Positions 11,101 through 22,858 of a stretch of 64,000 nucleotides of DNA are shown here, in pieces. Source of the stretch: Hofstenia miamia. Its lineage: Eukaryota > Xenacoelomorpha > Acoela > Hofsteniidae. The translations under genes and the position numbers were made by a program. The stretch lies in NCBI GenBank assembly GCA_900660155.1, contig CABFPE010000004.1:3086948-3150947 (forward strand). The letters run 5' to 3'. The notes beneath the pieces are model-generated. The model saw nothing but the letters and a program-made list of their open reading frames with translations, had not been told where the DNA came from and did no database searches. Positions within the stretch are counted from its first letter, which is position 1. Every line of letters starts with the position of its first letter.

Positions 11101-12364
11101 TATAAGTACGGAAAATGAAAAAAGGTATACCTGTTGGAGATTGTAAAGGAGCTGCAGCAGTAACAACAGGTAAATCTTCAATTCGCAATTTTATCCTATA
11201 AGATCACATATGTAAACTTTGAGCCATGATGAAAGCAAAATTTTTGTTAGTGTGAAGTGAAAGTGCAAAAATTTAATAAATAGTAAATAAACTGAAATTA
11301 CTTTTAAAATATACAAAGTATAACCAATAAGAAGCTATTTATGCCTATTCATTTTTAAATGACTGACACAACCGTGGGAATTAACTCTTATCTACCGGAA
11401 ATGGGATCAATTTAACTCCAGGTGTGCTTCGCAACAAAATATAGTATGAAATAGATAAGTTATAAACAAATGCTTTTCCATGTTTACAAGGTCTATCAGA
11501 AAGTATAAAAATATGTATCATTTGTACGAATTCCAGTAAGGGACTGACAAAGGGAAATAATTAATAATGAATGGGGTCGTATTAACCTCCCTTTTCGTTA
11601 GTAGTAGATAACTGGAGAGGCTGCCAGCATTTAATCCACTCCAGCTTGTGCATCTGTGGATTTGAGACCGCCGACCTCATAGCTGCCAATGTTGTAAGAA
11701 ATGCATCTCCGAGACGACGATGTACACTGTTTGGACGAAACAAGGATAGAAAAGTTGGAACCACCTGTCCTCGATGCTTCCAACCAACCTGTACTGATCA
11801 TGGATCAATAATTTGTGATCATCATTGAATTAGAGTTAGTAATGATTTTAGAACACTTACTTTATTTATTTAAACACTAATTCTGCTTTTTAATCTCTAA
11901 ATAAAAAATTTGGACAAAGAAGACAGCTTTTCTAGTCTGGGGTCATTTTGACCTCATTTCCGGTAATAATGCTGTGAAAATCATTTCCGGTAGATAAGGG
12001 CTAAAGGTTTAATACACCCCTTTCGATGAAATATTTAAACTATTTAGTTGTATCAAACAACTTCTAGGAATACGAAAATATTACTTCTTAAGAGATGGAA
12101 TAATAAATTTGTAAAATATTCCACAACTATGCTAGTTTTAATGATATGGTAGTGTATTGCAGATGAAAAAACTTACTTTAGAAGGTCATTTAAATCCGCG
12201 GTTTCTGATAAACTTAAATTGGAGATTTGTTCAACTAAATTTTCTACTTTGGCACTGAAAGTTCGATTGAGCGGAGGACTTTGTAATGGGGCTTCGGCGG
12301 CAACCTGCGCACATAAATACCTGCTGGATAAAATGAGTCTTCGTGAACAAACCCGACAAATCAT
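8164..12364 (-). CDS. MRPL12: Mitochondrial ribosomal protein L12 (bL12m), three exons
   Basis: This is a structural protein of the large mitochondrial ribosomal subunit, the stalk L7/L12 homologue that recruits translation factors. Coding exons on the minus strand are 12364-12177, 11195-11131 and 8411-8164; the joins keep frame (phases 2 and 1) and give 166 residues. Residues 1-20 are Arg-rich without acidic residues, as in a mitochondrial presequence. Residues 37-63 (SAKVENLVEQI to ADLNDLLK) are the N-terminal dimerisation region. Residues 85-95 form a charged hinge. Residues 96-166, with VKVIKAIR, GMNLIQAKKFVES and KAEAEKVKGDLEAQGAQVDLE split over the end, form the C-terminal factor-binding domain. 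The order and motifs match animal MRPL12 (human 198 residues). The ATG directly follows TTTTAG, an acceptor-like site. Introns are 981 bp and 2,719 bp, both containing piggyBac remains. Confidence 0.95.
8412..9439. other. MRPL12 intron 2, part without coding signal
   Basis: AT-rich intron sequence. Around 9191-9222 the text GTGTCCGAAAACTTTTGATC followed by ACTACTGTATAT looks like one terminus of a Tc1/mariner element. No partner terminus was found. Confidence 0.4.
9440..10860 (+). mobile_element. piggyBac transposase pseudogene in MRPL12 intron 2
   Basis: The remnant runs opposite to the host gene. 9475-9720 encodes an N-terminal piece (MTNKDCLVRWEDGTCNTVA). An acidic, Ser-rich stretch follows near 9830-9950, as is common at piggyBac N-termini. 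The frame 10214-10648 carries the DDE_Tnp_1_7 core: RNVWMEIKRYLYF, then ENLSIDEHRLPAK, where the Asp aligns with the first catalytic Asp, then RQYNPRKPKKWGFKIF. From 10640 another frame gives LEEKEIYVLSTFRLN. The region with the second catalytic Asp (DNFFTS type) is missing, and there are several frameshifts and stops. I could not find terminal repeats. Confidence 0.85.
11385..12000 (+). mobile_element. Internally deleted piggyBac-type element with TIRs in MRPL12 intron 1
   Basis: The left end CTCTTATCTACCGGAAATGG (11385-11404) follows TTAA at 11381-11384. The right end 11981-12000 reads, on the other strand, CCCTTATCTACCGGAAATGA and is followed by CTAA, one change from the TTAA duplication typical of piggyBac. 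Eighteen of 20 bases agree. A second ATTTCCGGTAATAA lies just inside the right end. The plus frame 11646-11828 encodes a Cys/His-rich tail (RRRCTLFGRNKDRKVG, then TCPRCFQPTC, then DHG and CDHH), which resembles the piggyBac C-terminal cysteine-rich domain. It is a deletion derivative that kept only the last domain. Confidence 0.75.
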
Positions 12365-13899
12365 CTAAAACAATGAAATGCGCAATTAAAACTGATTAAT
12401 ATCAAAAATGAAATCTAAACATGATCTAAATGTACAATACATTCAGATATGATAAATATTTACTTGCCACTATATTAGTTACAACTGCATACATTCCAAT
12501 TCAATAAACTACTAATAGGATACTAAAAGAACGATCTCAAATTCTCTTCCTCAGTGTATGGCAATAGCCCTCTTTTCTAACAAATAGATCCGATTACGAA
12601 TAAAAATTACCAAATCCTGTAAATATGGTTGATATTTCATTTTAATAAATCCTAATTTACGAAATGGTTTTATTGAAGAACGTACAAGTCAAATAAATCA
12701 AACATGAAATACTATTTTACAAATCCCATTTTAATTAGCCAAATTAATTAAAAAATGCGTTTTTAAGTAAGCAGATGAAATAAAGTGTTGAGTGACGTGC
12801 GGCACAAGCTAAGAAATATACTAGCTGAGGACGCAGAACGTTGAAAAATAACAATAAATTTTTTAAAATTTCAAAATATATTCGATACATACTAATTACA
12901 TCCACTGCATGCAAGAGAAATAATCAACGAGGGCACACTTTGAAGAAAAAAACCATTCTTTTTAATTTTTGAAGTAATCTTTGTTTTCGGTTGTAATTTA
13001 ATGAATTTAACCAAATTACAAATTGGTGAACGTGGATAGCAAGGTACAGACAACAATGAATATGATGAAAAATACAATAAAACTATAAATTTACCGATAA
13101 TGATTGTTAAAAACATTATGAGCATGAACAGAAGTAACGGTAAACGTAAATCTAGAAATTTCTAATTTAATTTTAAGCTAATTAGATTTTACAAAATTGA
13201 AATAAATAATACATATACAATTCATCACTAAGTAAATTTGACTAACACAGGCTTACAAAAAATATCTTCTGGCATGAACTTTTTATGAGATATTGACTAA
13301 TATGGCGATGAAAATTGAAATCTGATAATATATTTACTCTATCACATCAGGTTTTATTGCTATGGAACAAACACGATATTTGTCCTAAATCGCCAAATTA
13401 TCTGTAAATATTGAATATATGCACGCAAGTGAAGATCCAGAGTGTCACTATATATTCTATCTACACTATCTTCTTCACAATTATAGGGTATAAAGACTAA
13501 AAAATATAATTCCGAAATGCAAAAACTCCAGTATGTTTAATCAAGCAATCAGTTAGTCAATTCCACATCGTAGTCTACATGTATATTATAATTTTAATCT
13601 AACTCATAAGTTTGTTTTTTCGGCTTTCCTCTTGATTTATTGTCATTGATACCAAATGCGAGACATTGGGTTACTGTATCAATATATGTTTAGTTTAATG
13701 CTGGTTCGATGTATGCAATGAGGCACATTATATAAAACTAGCACTTATTACTTATTGATCGAAAACAATTGCATTAATTTATGTATAGTATCTGTGTGGA
13801 TATTTGTACATACATCGCATTGAAATCGCAACCTCGACTAGAAGGAAGTGTGTGAATCATTTGTGAAGACTGTATATCTTGCATATTTTCACGTACCTT
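12365..13899. other. AT-rich intergenic stretch upstream of MRPL12
   Basis: Contains the presumed promoter side of MRPL12. Frames here are short and show no family resemblance. No repeat with clear ends was seen. Confidence 0.45.
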
Positions 13900-15110
13900 T
13901 TGGAGATCAGGATAAATCTTGAGCACCTCACCGTGTTTGCAAACATCTTTGGACTATTGCTATTTCTGTATGGTGAACATTAGAGGATTCAATAGAAGAA
14001 ATAAATACACATTTCAGTATCCAAATATTCCAAGCGTCATTCGACCAATCGATCATTGCAAGGAAGTGCCGGTGCCCCTATTTACTAAACTGCCAACGAT
14101 CAATGACAAAACCTTTTTTGCTTACTCAATTTGAATTGAATGATCTGGTGAGTGATTTATATCTATCAAAAAATAGTCCGCACAGTTATTTGCATCGCAA
14201 TTGAATGAAGATTAGCTCCTCAAACCTGGTCTTTTAATAAAAACAGAGGGGAGGAGTTACTTCAATATGTTCATGATGATGGAGAACTGGTTTTCTGAAT
14301 CGATATTGAGAGTCTTTTATTTGAAATGAATTGTCTGCATATAAAGCAGATGAGTAGATACTATTTATCGATAGTTCTGCTTCATAATGGGAATTTGTAC
14401 GGTTTAATTTCAATTGGTCAATCAGTTAAAGTGAAGGAGGAATATGCAAATATCAAGACTGGTTGGGAAAGTTATAATATCAAAACCATAAATGGATCAA
14501 AATGATTAATTTTCTCCTAGTGCAACAGGCACGATATATAAAGTATCCCAGATTTTTGTGTTATTGGGATAGTAGAACTACGTCTGTTCACTGGATGAAG
14601 AGAAACTGGTCTGCAAGAACCAATTTATCTTGTAGTGTTCAATGATCCATTAGTTGATAAAGAGAAATCCTGTTTCCCCAATATTTATCAAAATAGGACT
14701 AATTAAACAATTTGTCAAAGCTCTCAACCATGATGTTCAAAGTCCTCTGATTGAGTATTGAGAAGAAAAAGGCTGGCATATTCAATGGAACCCAAATACG
14801 TACACTTCTGAATGATACAAACGTCCTTCAACAATGATGGTGGCAGAAATCAGGACTTGAAGAGCTTTATGGAAACAGGCGGAATTATGACTACCAAGAA
14901 TCGGTAGATGAAGCTGCTTTATCTTTTCAGCCATTGGGCTGTAGAATGAGCATTACCTGCATAGTCACCTGTCTGAATTTCCAGAAGAACAATTTGAGAA
15001 ATTTCACCAGGATGATAGAAGACACATACCAAAGTCGATGGGATTCGCACATGTTACCAGAAACTACACATCAACGAAGGTCAAAGAGGAAAACAATTTT
15101 ATAGCGTTTA
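13900..15110 (+). pseudogene. Decayed member of an uncharacterised multicopy invertebrate protein family
   Basis: Reading across frames gives a recognisable series of blocks. These are TFQYPNIPSVIRPIDHCKEV with VPLFTKLP near 14010-14095; ELLQYVHDDGEL with IDIESLLFEMNC near 14255-14340; a block with YLSIVLLHNGNLYGLISIG near 14350-14420; IKYPRFLCYWDSR with HW near 14540-14600; FPQYL with GLIKQFVKALNHD near 14680-14745; and a C-terminal FPEEQFEKFHQD block near 14975-15015. The order matches a protein family I know from arthropod and other invertebrate genomes, where many copies are listed as uncharacterised. Multiplicity suggests it is carried by a transposon. This copy has more than ten stops or frame changes. 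The function is unknown to me and I assign none. Confidence 0.7.
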
Positions 15111-16740
15111 ATCAAATGTATAGAAATGACACTATTTTATATTTTTATTTATTTGTTAATTTTTTTGTCTACTACACAATACATATTTTACTAAATGATT
15201 AATCAACTAGTCTTATTTTGAATATGATTCTCCAAATTAATCAGAGTACACTAGTTCTATTCATTTAAATTTTGAGCGACTTAGTCAACTTTTTGGGATA
15301 AATTGATTTATAGGGACTAAAGGTGCTTTTTGTGGATTTTAATTTAAGTTTATGAAGATCATCTAATGTCAACCTTTAGTCCACGACGTGCTGATAGTTC
15401 TTTATTTCTATAACTACTGAATATTTACGATAACATTGAGTTTTTCTTGAGCCACAATCATCAATTTTGTCGGAAAGTTTTACATAACACGTGTTCCGCA
15501 TCTCGTATATTGAATTCAAACTCCTCAACCAAACGTTTTAGTAAGAAATAAAATTACGTGCTTGAATTTTTATTGAATTTATATCATTAGTTAGCTGATA
15601 TTTCAAACACTACGGAAATTCACTGTTTAATCGTATTTTAAAATTTATAAATTCAAATACCTCGAAAACCAAATGTTAAATTGAGCTTCAGATTCGGAAA
15701 TAGCACCTAAATATTGTACAAAGACAGTTATCAAACCTTCTGGCAGAAAATTCATGTTTACCACTGTAATGAATATAAGTAATATAATAGATAATCGTTT
15801 CTCCTTTAAAAATTTTCATTTTTATAATTGAATGCATTAAATTTATTAAATTCAATTTTAGAAGAAGTTTTATGAAATTTTCAATGCCATAAACTACTTT
15901 GTGATTCGGATTAAAAATAATGAGAGCAATACAAAATTAAAGTTGAAGCTGCTGTAATTAACAATTGAAGTAATTTTTGTTTTCAATGCCTCTACGCTGT
16001 TTTATATTTTATAATATTTTCATTTGATTCATACAAGGCGAAGTGAATAAGTAGGAGCCCTCCTTCCAAAGAACATTCCCTGTTCATATCCACCTGACAG
16101 TTGTCGGTCGATGAAAAATTTATTATGGCAAGGTTTCATTGGATGCGATTACCAAGCGCAATAAATAACGAAGCTACCTATATCTTGGTATGCCATGTTC
16201 ATTCTTAAGTGCAAACAACAATTTTCTAATGACAAATGAAGATGTTATTGATAAATGTTAAGCAAAAAAAAATTGCGAAATGTTAAACAAATAATTTAAC
16301 TTATAATATTGTATTTACCTAAAAAATTAGTATTTTGGCCACAAAAATTGACCAAAATTTTTGGTAAAATTACGAGTTCATACTGACTATGCATTGTTTA
16401 AAACGTTTTATAAAGTACGTTTTACCATCTACAAAATATAATGTTTAAGGTTTTCAAAAGAAAAACATTGATCTTTTGCTAAAAGATAGTGGGGCTGTGA
16501 AAACTATTGAATTTCTATAAGTGAAACATTCTCCATAAATCGAATTTTACAATCAATCATTCTAGAGAATGATTCAATAAAGTCTATACTTATAGATGGC
16601 GCTTTGTACAATTTTAGTGAATTATAGACGGCGCCTTGTACTTTTGAAAATTATTCGCGGCTTTTTGTGCACATCAATGACAGTATTGGCCCACGCCGAA
16701 TGTTGAGTCTAGTTTGTAACACAAAAAAGTTTAGGGCTGG
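15111..16740. other. AT-rich intergenic stretch with minor repeats
   Basis: Mostly featureless. 16589-16670 holds two direct copies of a TATAGAYGGCGCYTTGTAC motif about 40 bases apart. On the minus strand 16206-16028 reads as a short frame with one internal stop, ending FFIDRQLSGGYEQG then RRAPTYSLRLV; I do not recognise it. Confidence 0.4.
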
Positions 16741-16974
16741 CTAATCACGATAACAAAGCTTCTCTTCACTATCTAGGAGTTTAATTACGTCATTAAAAAG
16801 TGTTGCAACTTCTTTGTCCGGAGGAACTTTACTGAATAAAAGTTGGCTGACTGTGCTGCTTTCTCTTGATTTTGCTTCATTATTGGGTTCCTTTTGTTCA
16901 TCAATAGAAGCATTGAATCGGATTAATGAAAAACGGAATTTTTCATGCAGATAACAATATCGTACAAAACACAT
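16741..16974 (-). CDS. Hypothetical 77-residue ORF, unrecognised
   Basis: A complete ATG-to-stop frame whose composition is not obviously a frame shadow. An N-terminal part is basic and aromatic (YLHEKFRFSLIRFNASID), followed by an acidic, soluble-looking C-terminus (KVPPDKEVATLFNDVIKLL, then DSEEKLCYRD). The first 20 residues could act as a mitochondrial presequence, but that is a guess. It has no TTTAG next to its ATG, unlike the three sure genes here, and no neighbouring exon that I could join to it. It may be a small gene, one exon of a larger one, or chance. Confidence 0.25.
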   Translation of the reverse strand: MCFVRYCYLHEKFRFSLIRFNASIDEQKEPNNEAKSRESSTVSQLLFSKVPPDKEVATLFNDVIKLLDSEEKLCYRD

Positions 16975-17072
16975 ATATTACAATGGTTGCCGATTTAAGA
17001 TCTTTTTTCCTTAAGATCACAGAAAAATTCGACTAAATTTTGAGTTTCTTTAAAACTCTTAGTAACTTCAAG

Positions 17073-17447
17073 AACATATCGATGGCATAGAGCAAAAATA
17101 TGTTATCTGCAGTTTTTGTAGTTTTGAGAAAATCGACTTTAAAGGTTTCGCGTTAATTTAGGGAGAAGAGGTAGTTGTTGCATTTTTGCAAGCATAAAGT
17201 AAGATGTATTTTTTGTAAAGTAGATATTGCTATTATCAGTTTGTATGTTGCAAAAATGGGTATTTTGCTCTACAAAATTGCAGATAGCACCTTTGTGCTC
17301 TGATATATATTCTATTTTCTTTTGGGTATACAGCTTCAGCTTTCAAACACAATAAACTATAAGTAAAACACTATCAGAAAACAACAAAACATGAAAATTT
17401 GCCAAAATTGCAGATAGCACCTATTTGCCCTATGCCATCGATTTGTT
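17073..17447. mobile_element. Candidate MITE with ~40-bp inverted termini
   Basis: The left end AACATATCGATGGCATAGAG with following bases to 17118 is inverted at 17401-17447 (AACAAATCGATGGCATAGGG on the other strand). Both continue into a GCAGATA-type block. A third partial copy of the right end (TTGCAGATAGCACCT) lies near 17278-17295, so the element contains an internal repeat of its own terminus. No coding capacity. The superfamily is not determined because I see no clear target duplication. Confidence 0.55.
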
Positions 17448-17639
17448 AACAGTAAGCCTTCTGTAGTAGATTCAGATTGTTCAATTTGAGAAAATTTTTG
17501 TTTTAAGAAACAGCTTCCGATGTTTAAAGTATCTTTCTGAATTATTATTAACAAATCTCACGGTGCATGATTTGCACTGATACACGGTTTTCAGACTCCG
17601 AGTTCGATAGACAGAATAGTAGAAATTTGACAATTTTTC

Positions 17640-17675
<36 letters not shown>

Positions 17676-18629
17676 TGTGGTTAGCCCTTTGTTATTTACT
17701 ATATATATATATATTAATGATATGCCTATTTTTCACAATGTGTCTACCTAATTGTACGCTGATGATCCAAAAATTGAGAGTATATTTAATTATTTACCAT
17801 TTTGCAGGGTAAATTTAATATACACATAAATTCACTTGTAAAAATAGTTCTAAAATTTGCGCAAATAGCTTTGTTTCTAAGCATGTAATAATCACACATT
17901 ACAAATCTCTCATTTTCCTCAAAATACAATATAGAATATGATATGGTCGCAAATTATATGTTAAATTAAACTCCATATTTAAACTCCAAGTGTTCTTAAA
18001 TCATAACTTACTCTGTGTTTTCATCAAATACAATCAAATATTAACCATTTTCATAACACTAGATAAGTTTCTAAAGCATAAGTTACCTTTGTAACATTTC
18101 GTACTTAATTACAATAATATTCTTGAGAAATTCAAGGAACAAAACTTTGAATAACTGCTTATCTGAAGCTTTAATAGAAAAAAAAATTATCAAACTAGCA
18201 AACTTGAGGGATGCTCTAAGTTAATACAAAATTATAGAGGTAATATATCAAACACGTTGATCAATATTTATGATTAATTTTTTCCTTAAGCCTAATCAAG
18301 AAATAATCACCGCAAGTGCTCTTTTGTTAATCACTTTAAACTGGAAAACCTGAAGATATAGTGTAATTATATATGTATGTGTTTTTCATTCTTTTCTTTA
18401 ACTTTAAGAGTATCCACAGTAGTGGTTTTTTTGATAGCATATCAATAAAATTAGAAACGTCAAAATTGTTGGCAAATTTCAACATCAATCTTGAATTTAC
18501 AGTACAAAGAGCGAAGGACTGGTAATACTACAAAATAAGGCAACAACTATGAACGCCATACTGAACAATGACACTTCAAATGCCAGTTAAACGGGAGAGC
18601 AAAATTGTAGGTGTCTGAAAAGCCCTAAA
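17448..18629. other. AT-rich stretch with (AT)n microsatellites
   Basis: AT runs occur at about 17644-17672 and 17700-17715. No gene or element with ends was recognised in the rest. Confidence 0.5.
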
Positions 18630-20310
18630 GTAAGAAGTTAAAAAGACATAATCTGAAACGCGACAGTGACGATGATGTCGACATTCGAGTTCATCAGAAT
18701 GAAGTTCAAGGCTTGGGCAGTCCTATAAGCGAAGAACTTGTCGGTTTTGAATTTTCTTGATTTCTTAATAGCTACGAACTCCTGGTGCTGGCGTGTTCGA
18801 GACACCTTTACACCAGCAACCCAGGATAAACATTTCCGGCTAAGTGTTTCAAGTTTTCTTAAAATAGAGGTAGACTGGTACCAACACAGAGACGCAAAGA
18901 ATAAAATAGATTATTTAAATGTATTAATAATGGAGAGTAATGCAACGGCCGCAGAACACTGCCCTGGGAACGCCACTAGTAACATTGACGCTATTAGAAA
19001 GTGTTAAATCAACACGGACATGTTGTGTGGGATTAGTCAAGTATGAGGCAAACATGTCAATAAAATCTTGGTCAAAGCCAAATTTACCAACCTTGATCAG
19101 GAGGTAGTCATGACGGACTTTATCGAATGCTTTCGCAAAGTCAAAGTAGACGGCAGCACACGGGGAGCTGGTGTCAAGGTTGGAATATATCTTGTCCAAG
19201 TACAGAAGAAGCTGTGTTTTCTTCTGAAGCCATGTTGGGCATTGCTCAGCTTAGGTCTAACTTTTGGGTAGACAAAGTTGAAGAATATTCGTTTAAGGTC
19301 AAGCGACAGCTGCGGTAATAAACTTATGGAATGGTAGTTTCGTACATTTTTAGGAGAACTTGACTTTAACCGAGGAGTTACAAAAACACACTTCCAACTA
19401 GAAGGCCACACACAGCTATTAAATATTGATGTGAACAAGAAGCAAGTGAGCGGCGCAAGAATATTATGGCATTTCCTGAAACAAATCCAGGGACCGGGTC
19501 ATTTGACGTTGATGTCTTGCATACTATCCGCGTTGGGCATATCACGAGGAGAAGCATCGTGTATAGTACCATCTGCGCAAACCACAGAAGAAAAGTTATG
19601 TTAAACAGTAGGGTAGTTTGAAAATTTTTTTTGGAATTTCAATATTGGGGATCCAAAAACCTGGAAAACCCTCCAAAAATAGCATTTTCAGCGACCTACC
19701 CCTCCCCAAAGGTCGCGCGAGGTAAATTTCACAAAAATGGCTATAACTCACTGATTTCTTATCATAGAAAGGTGATATTGATGTCAAAAGATGCAGAATA
19801 CACAAGTTTATATCTATCCTAAAAGGAACAAACCGAATTTCTCCAGTTCAGAGAGAAATGACTGCGATTCACTGGAGTTTGCATAAGCCGAGGCCCAGCA
19901 GTAAATTCAGATCGCCCAGGACAACAACGACTTTTTTACGTGAAGCATCGGAGCCAACAGTAGCCTTAAACGCAGAAATGTGGTGGCTCAGGCAAAGACT
20001 GATATCAATAGGAGCTGCTAGGAAAAGATAGAAATAGTGATGTAAGAGAATAACAGAACACATAAAAAATCAGAGTACCGAAACATATCAACCATCAACC
20101 ATCTGCAGCAACGACCTTCATTGACAGCAATAAGGACTTCGACATGTTTTCCTAATTTTCTATCCATGCAAGCACAAACCGAAAAATTCGATAGGTTATT
20201 ACAGATACAGACCTCATTTCCCTTTATAATCTGACGTCAATTTGTAATACAAGCAAAACTTATACTAGATAATGTGAAAACTGTTTGTTTTGGTTAGAGT
20301 TATGTTTGGA
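18630..20310 (-). mobile_element. LINE-D relic: endonuclease fragment, reverse transcriptase, C-terminus
   Basis: On the minus strand, 20310-19863 includes KKVVVVLGDLNLLLG, which resembles the APE-type endonuclease GD(F/L)N block. 19438-19097 contains the RT entry motifs (CVFVTPRLKS, NYHSISLL, NAQHGFRRKHS). 19199-18924 continues with YFDFAKAFDKVRHD and a damaged SGVPRA box where SGVPQG is usual. The YxDD region is not intact. About 18890-18640 holds an RTRQHQEFVAI then FFAYRTAQALNFI block like LINE C-termini. 19600-19830 does not match and may be a later insertion. The family differs from LINE-A to C. Confidence 0.7.
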
Positions 20311-22165
20311 ATTTCCATCTACTTCGAGTCTTCGACAACATAAAATCCGTCATGGAACATGACTATTTACTATATAACGTTAATTACTATTATAACTTTT
20401 GTAAAACCTTAATACAATTTTCAATCCAAAAATTGAATTTGTTAATATCTTAAAATGAATACATGTAATTTATTTATATATAAATTATTAAAGTTTAGGC
20501 TTAGTTCACGAGATTTGGCGAAACAGATTATACACGAAATATCGTATGCAATAAAAAAATGAAGATACTAAAGTTTATGAAAATTCCATTCACGTAATTT
20601 TTCCTGAGATTCTCTTTTTATCTGCTAAGGTTTACTTGAATATACTTATCTATTAATATTATTTTCCAAAAATGTGCTGGCTATTGCAACAATATTTTAT
20701 TTATACACTGCTCTTCTAATGCAAACTTAAAAGTTTTGCTATTTTTATATATGTATATCTATGTTGTTGATAAGCTGCTGATACTAGTATACTAGTTATT
20801 ATTTTAAATTTAAAGAATCAAATTTGCAGCCCAGCTTTAAAAATTTTTCAATTAGTCTCAATTGTTGCAATTTTCTGAAAAAAGCTTTTATTTCAAATGG
20901 GTAGCAATCGATCCATATGGTGAGGTAGATTAATTGATAATTCAGTACATATCTTCACATGAATAATATTTTGTTACTATATAGTAACCTTGGAATACAA
21001 ACTCGTATATGCAGTCTCGTTGTTGTAAAGGGTAACCGCGACTTATGATTTTCAATTCATTCGCACAATTCCAATTAATTTTTTGTCAATATCTAATTGA
21101 TTTTTCGATATCTATTCAATTTTACCCCATCCATGCTAAACCCATTGCTTTGATATTTATCAAACCTTAATTATTGAACACAGGATTGAGCAAACTGCGG
21201 CCGATGGGTCTCATGTGGTCTTTCATATGCTTTCATTAATCCTAACGTCTATTTGCTTTCAATCATTTGTGCTTTTAAAAATATTTTCCATTTTAAACTT
21301 GAGTCCCGCCAACTTTCCAAAAACGTGATTAAAAAATTTGCTCATAACTATCGTAATAAATTCACATAGTATATGAATAGTCGATGTTTATAATGATAAT
21401 CAATAATTCTGCAATTTACTATTACAAATTTCTTCTGTTGAATTGTATTAATTATTATAAACATGAAATAAAATGTATTTTATTTGTAGATTTTACTGTA
21501 AATTCAATTACTATATGATTAAATTTTCCTTTGTGCGTGGCTTGCATAAATTTAATTTTCTTTATTTAAACTAATTGTGTTCACTAATCTTAAATTGGTG
21601 ATTCTGCAATCATTTAATTTCATTGTTTCAATTTCACAATAATTTGCAATTAATTTTCCTCATATAAAAACAAAGGCGTTTTGATGTTACATTTTTAGAG
21701 AATTTTTAACTAAAACTCAGGAAGAAAAGCATATTAAAAAGAGTTGCTAGTAAAACATCAAGCTACTCTCACTTTTGAAAGCACTGATTCAGTTTCTAGT
21801 TAGTTTAGAAGCAAGCTTTACCCTACAAATTGTTCATTTTCAAAACCATTTTCATTTCAAATTTTACTGGTGTCTGTGATCGTTTCAATGAAGCACATTA
21901 AAATAGGGGCATTTGAAACCATTAACTGTCAATGCAAAGATAAAACGTAATTTCTGAAACTGAGTATGCAAGGCAAGAGAATTTGCAACAGTGATAATGG
22001 TGATTCTATATTTTGAATTGCCATGAATTTAATTTCTCAGTATTTTACTTTTCAATTAATTCAATAATTGTTGGTTTCCAATCAATAAATCTTGTAGTTT
22101 TTTAAATCAACGTATTGTCGCAAAAATAATTAATTACAATTTATTGACCACCCTGTAACTATATA
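20311..22165. other. AT-rich intergenic stretch, nothing recognised
   Basis: No reading frame with family resemblance and no repeat with definable ends in this 1.85 kb. Confidence 0.5.
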
Positions 22166-22858
22166 CAGTGTACCCTCGGTTATCCGCCATTCTTGGGACA
22201 TGGCCAAATTTTGGCACTAAACCGGGTTGGCGGATAATCGAATTAATTTCAAAAAAATACAAAAAGAATACAAAATGTAATCATGTTGAAATATGTACGG
22301 TACAGGACAATGTTTTAAACAGCATGCCTAGCGTGAAAAGAAATAATGTTCGATTTACGGTAGGCGCTATCGTCCTTCACGAGAATGTCCTGAAGACTGA
22401 TTGTCGAGCTTCTGATAATGTTGGAGAGGGTTGAGCAACCTTACTCACATCGATATCATCGTCTTCATCATTATGCTGATTAGGTTGAATAAATTGTAAA
22501 ACAATTTCTTCTTCCGTAGGAAGAACCGTCGTGGCAGTTGTGATTGGATGAACCAGCCGCATGATGAATTACACCATTGATGCATATTGCATTGATTACG
22601 CGATTGCAAATTCCATTGCAATACTGAAACGAAAACGATATAAAAACAATAATTTCATCGAGAAAATAAATTATTTATATTTTAAAATCCTAAAAATATA
22701 TTATTTTATTAATATTTATTGCAATTATTTTCCAATAAATTATTTTTTACTCATCCCTGGTCGCTAAGGGTCGTTTTTGAACATAGTGGCGGATAATCGA
22801 GGGCGGTTTGCTACTAAAATTCTTGGCGGATGGCGGTAGATCGGATGGCGTTACACTG
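22166..22858 (-). mobile_element. pogo/Tigger-type deletion derivative
   Basis: The element starts CAGTGTACCCTCGGTTATCC and ends with the inverted CAGTGTA heptamer at 22852-22858, with TA on both sides (22164-22165 and 22859-22860). GGTTATCCGCC and GGCGGATAATCG pair as a subterminal hairpin within 22179-22242, and GGCGGATAATCGAGG recurs near the right end. This layout is typical of pogo/Tigger transposons. The minus frame 22562-22377 encodes PTEEEIVLQF, an acidic NDEDDDIDV tract and PSPTLSEARQSVFRTFS, which resembles the C-terminal tail of pogo/jerky transposases. The DDE core is deleted, so it is non-autonomous. Confidence 0.75.

Noticed and set aside
16028-16206. Possible last exon or small gene on the minus strand (FFIDRQLSGGYEQG...PTYSLRLV)
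   Set aside because: One internal stop, no recognised family and no clear splice partner. Too weak to call.
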